Assembly (NCBI GenBank): GCA_019247135.1
Contig: JAFAPL010000026.1
Location: 1-23,487 of the forward strand
Length of the DNA: 23,487 nucleotides
From: Chloroflexota bacterium
Lineage (GTDB): Bacteria; Chloroflexota; UBA6077; CF-72
Direction: 5' to 3'
Positions 22,243 to 23,487 of the stretch are shown here, piece by piece. The position numbers and the translations under genes are program-made. Numbering within the stretch: the stretch's first letter is position 1; every line of letters starts with the position of its first letter. A model generated the notes under the pieces. The model was not told the origin of the DNA. It saw only the letters and a list, made by a program, of their open reading frames with translations, and made no database searches.

Positions 22243-23487
22243 GCCGCGCGGGCGACGGCGCGCTTCTTGAATTGCGGCAGAAGGTGCGCATGCGCCTCCA
22301 ACAGATCATCGAGTAGGGCTCGCGCGGTCTTCTGGTCGTGCACGAGTGGATCGTTCACCATCGCCTGGAGCGCCAGCTTGTAGTCGCCCGTCAGGGACGC
22401 CTGCACGATCAATTCTTGATTCACGACGTGCGGCTGCAACGTCGAGAGCACGCCGAGTGGAATTTTTCCGACCGCGTGGGGGAATGCACCGGCCGACGTC
22501 ATCTCGGCCAGCGTTTCCACAACCGCGCCACGCGGGAGCTCGTCAACCTGACCGGTGTTCGGCAAATTTACAATGGTGCGTACTGAACGTCCGTTTGCGA
22601 CTGCCGAGACGATGTCCGCCGTCGCTTCGTGGGACCGCGATAAGCCGGGAAACTCACCTTCGAGAGCTTCACGCACCGCTTCGCGCGCGGAAGCGACCTG
22701 CTGGCGTCGGTGCGGAATCTTCGTCAGTCCGACGCCGTACTCCGCGCCATAGTCCGTCGCTGGTGTGAGCCAATACGGAAAGAACTCCGCCAGGTGGCGG
22801 TCACCGGCGGCCGGAAGCGCATCGTACAGCTCGAACATGGCCAGCTTCAGCTTCCAGTTGTCGCGGAACGGCTCGTGCCAATCTCCGCGGTTCGGCGCGG
22901 TCGGCAACTGCTGGCCTGACGCCATCCAGTCGCGCACCATCTGCAGCCCGTCCTGGCCGCGAATGGTCATGTCGAGAATCCAGATCAGGTGATTGACTCC
23001 AACGACGCGATATTGAAAGTCCTCGACATTGACTCCGAAGATCCGCATCAACGCGCCACGCACTCCGAACAGCTCGTGGCACAGGCCAACCACCTTGATG
23101 TTGCTGGTCATGCTGACCACGCGTGTCAGCACGGTCATCGGGTTCGTCAGGTTAAGCATCCACGCGTCAGGGCAGTTTCGTTCCATCGCCTGCGCGAGAT
23201 TGGCCATGACCGGCACATTTCTCAGCGCGCGGGAGAGACCGCCTGGCCCAACCGTGTCGCCGACAGACTGGTAAATCCCGTACTTCTCCGGAATTTCCAG
23301 GTCCAGCTGCATCGTCTCGAGTCCGCCGGTCGTAATCGTGACTACGACGAACTCCGCTCCGTGCAGCGCGCGATCCAGGTCAGTGGTTGTTTCGATGGTC
23401 CAGTCGGAGCCCGTACTTGCGAACGCTTTCCGGCCATACTGCTCGATGTCCTGCATCGCCTGGGGATTGATGTCATGCAGCACAACC
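22239..23487 (-). CDS. Glycoside hydrolase family 4 enzyme (N terminus outside window)
   Basis: About 415 residues of an NAD- and metal-dependent GH4 glycosidase; the frame runs through the right edge. The first visible residues VVLHDIN are the end of the second Rossmann strand, so the GTG at 23483 is internal and roughly 30 residues are missing. Key motifs are LNLTNPMTVLTRV, GLCHELFG (the Cys is a metal ligand) and GVNHLIWILDM (the His is a metal ligand). GH4 enzymes cleave glycosides by oxidation at C3, elimination and re-addition, using bound NAD and Mn. The CHE-type motif resembles the CHEV group linked to alpha-glucosidases, so a non-phosphorylated alpha-glycoside is the likeliest substrate. 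It converges on the importer C/isomerase operon and may feed it. Confidence 0.85.
   Translation of the reverse strand, partial: VVLHDINPQAMQDIEQYGRKAFASTGSDWTIETTTDLDRALHGAEFVVVTITTGGLETMQLDLEIPEKYGIYQSVGDTVGPGGLSRALRNVPVMANLAQAMERNCPDAWMLNLTNPMTVLTRVVSMTSNIKVVGLCHELFGVRGALMRIFGVNVEDFQYRVVGVNHLIWILDMTIRGQDGLQMVRDWMASGQQLPTAPNRGDWHEPFRDNWKLKLAMFELYDALPAAGDRHLAEFFPYWLTPATDYGAEYGVGLTKIPHRRQQVASAREAVREALEGEFPGLSRSHEATADIVSAVANGRSVRTIVNLPNTGQVDELPRGAVVETLAEMTSAGAFPHAVGKIPLGVLSTLQPHVVNQELIVQASLTGDYKLALQAMVNDPLVHDQKTARALLDDLLEAHAHLLPQFKKRAVARAA

Noticed and set aside
1..23487. CRISPR array, IS element, prophage or tRNA gene
   Set aside because: No spaced direct repeats, transposase-like proteins, terminal inverted repeats, phage genes or cloverleaf-like sequences were seen.

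Overview
This is GC-rich bacterial DNA, tightly packed with genes on both strands. Many genes start with GTG, and there are no tRNA, rRNA, IS or CRISPR features. Three carbohydrate ABC importers have lipoprotein binding proteins with long Ala/Pro/Thr/Gly linkers, two of them with Tat-type RR signals. Around them lie several Gfo/Idh/MocA dehydrogenases, a DUF993 aldolase-like protein, a PucR regulator and a GH4 glycosidase. This content suits a soil-type Chloroflexota (or possibly Actinomycetota) heterotroph. The phylum is an inference from gene style, not from a marker gene.

Layout. (1) 1-361: a partial class I SAM methyltransferase on the minus strand, divergent from a three-gene ABC-2 type exporter at 408-3016 (two permeases, one ATPase). 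(2) 3030-4414: a minus-strand dehydrogenase closely resembling LigC/PmdC of protocatechuate 4,5-cleavage, divergent from a small cupin. (3) 4538-7719: importer A, with its binding protein on the plus strand and its two permeases on the minus strand, converging. (4) 7793-11889: a HEAT-repeat-like gene overlapping or abutting importer B (binding protein plus two permeases). (5) 11886-13476: a PucR-family regulator divergent from a YCII-family protein. (6) 13499-15667: single-gene units, namely a ClpS-like adaptor, a Gfo/Idh/MocA oxidoreductase, an antibiotic-biosynthesis-monooxygenase-fold protein and a secreted cupredoxin. (7) 15772-22242: a co-directional catabolic cluster of Gfo/Idh/MocA dehydrogenase, DUF993 aldolase-like protein, importer C and a sugar isomerase/epimerase TIM barrel. 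(8) 22239-end: a GH4 glycosidase on the minus strand, cut at its N terminus by the window edge.

How it fits together. The window looks like a carbohydrate-scavenging region. Importer C brings in a sugar or cyclitol-like substrate. The dehydrogenase, TIM-barrel isomerase and DUF993 aldolase-like enzyme could then oxidise, isomerise and cleave it without any visible kinase. None of the three importers has an ATPase here, so a shared MsmX/UgpC-type ATPase elsewhere is likely. No gap between genes exceeds about 130 bases. Several convergent gene pairs end within 0-22 bases of each other. The most interesting leads are the dehydrogenase/DUF993/isomerase cluster, the LigC-like enzyme outside a lig cluster, the ClpS homologue that has lost its acidic N-degron residues, and a set of -10-like hexamers placed exactly six bases before start codons.
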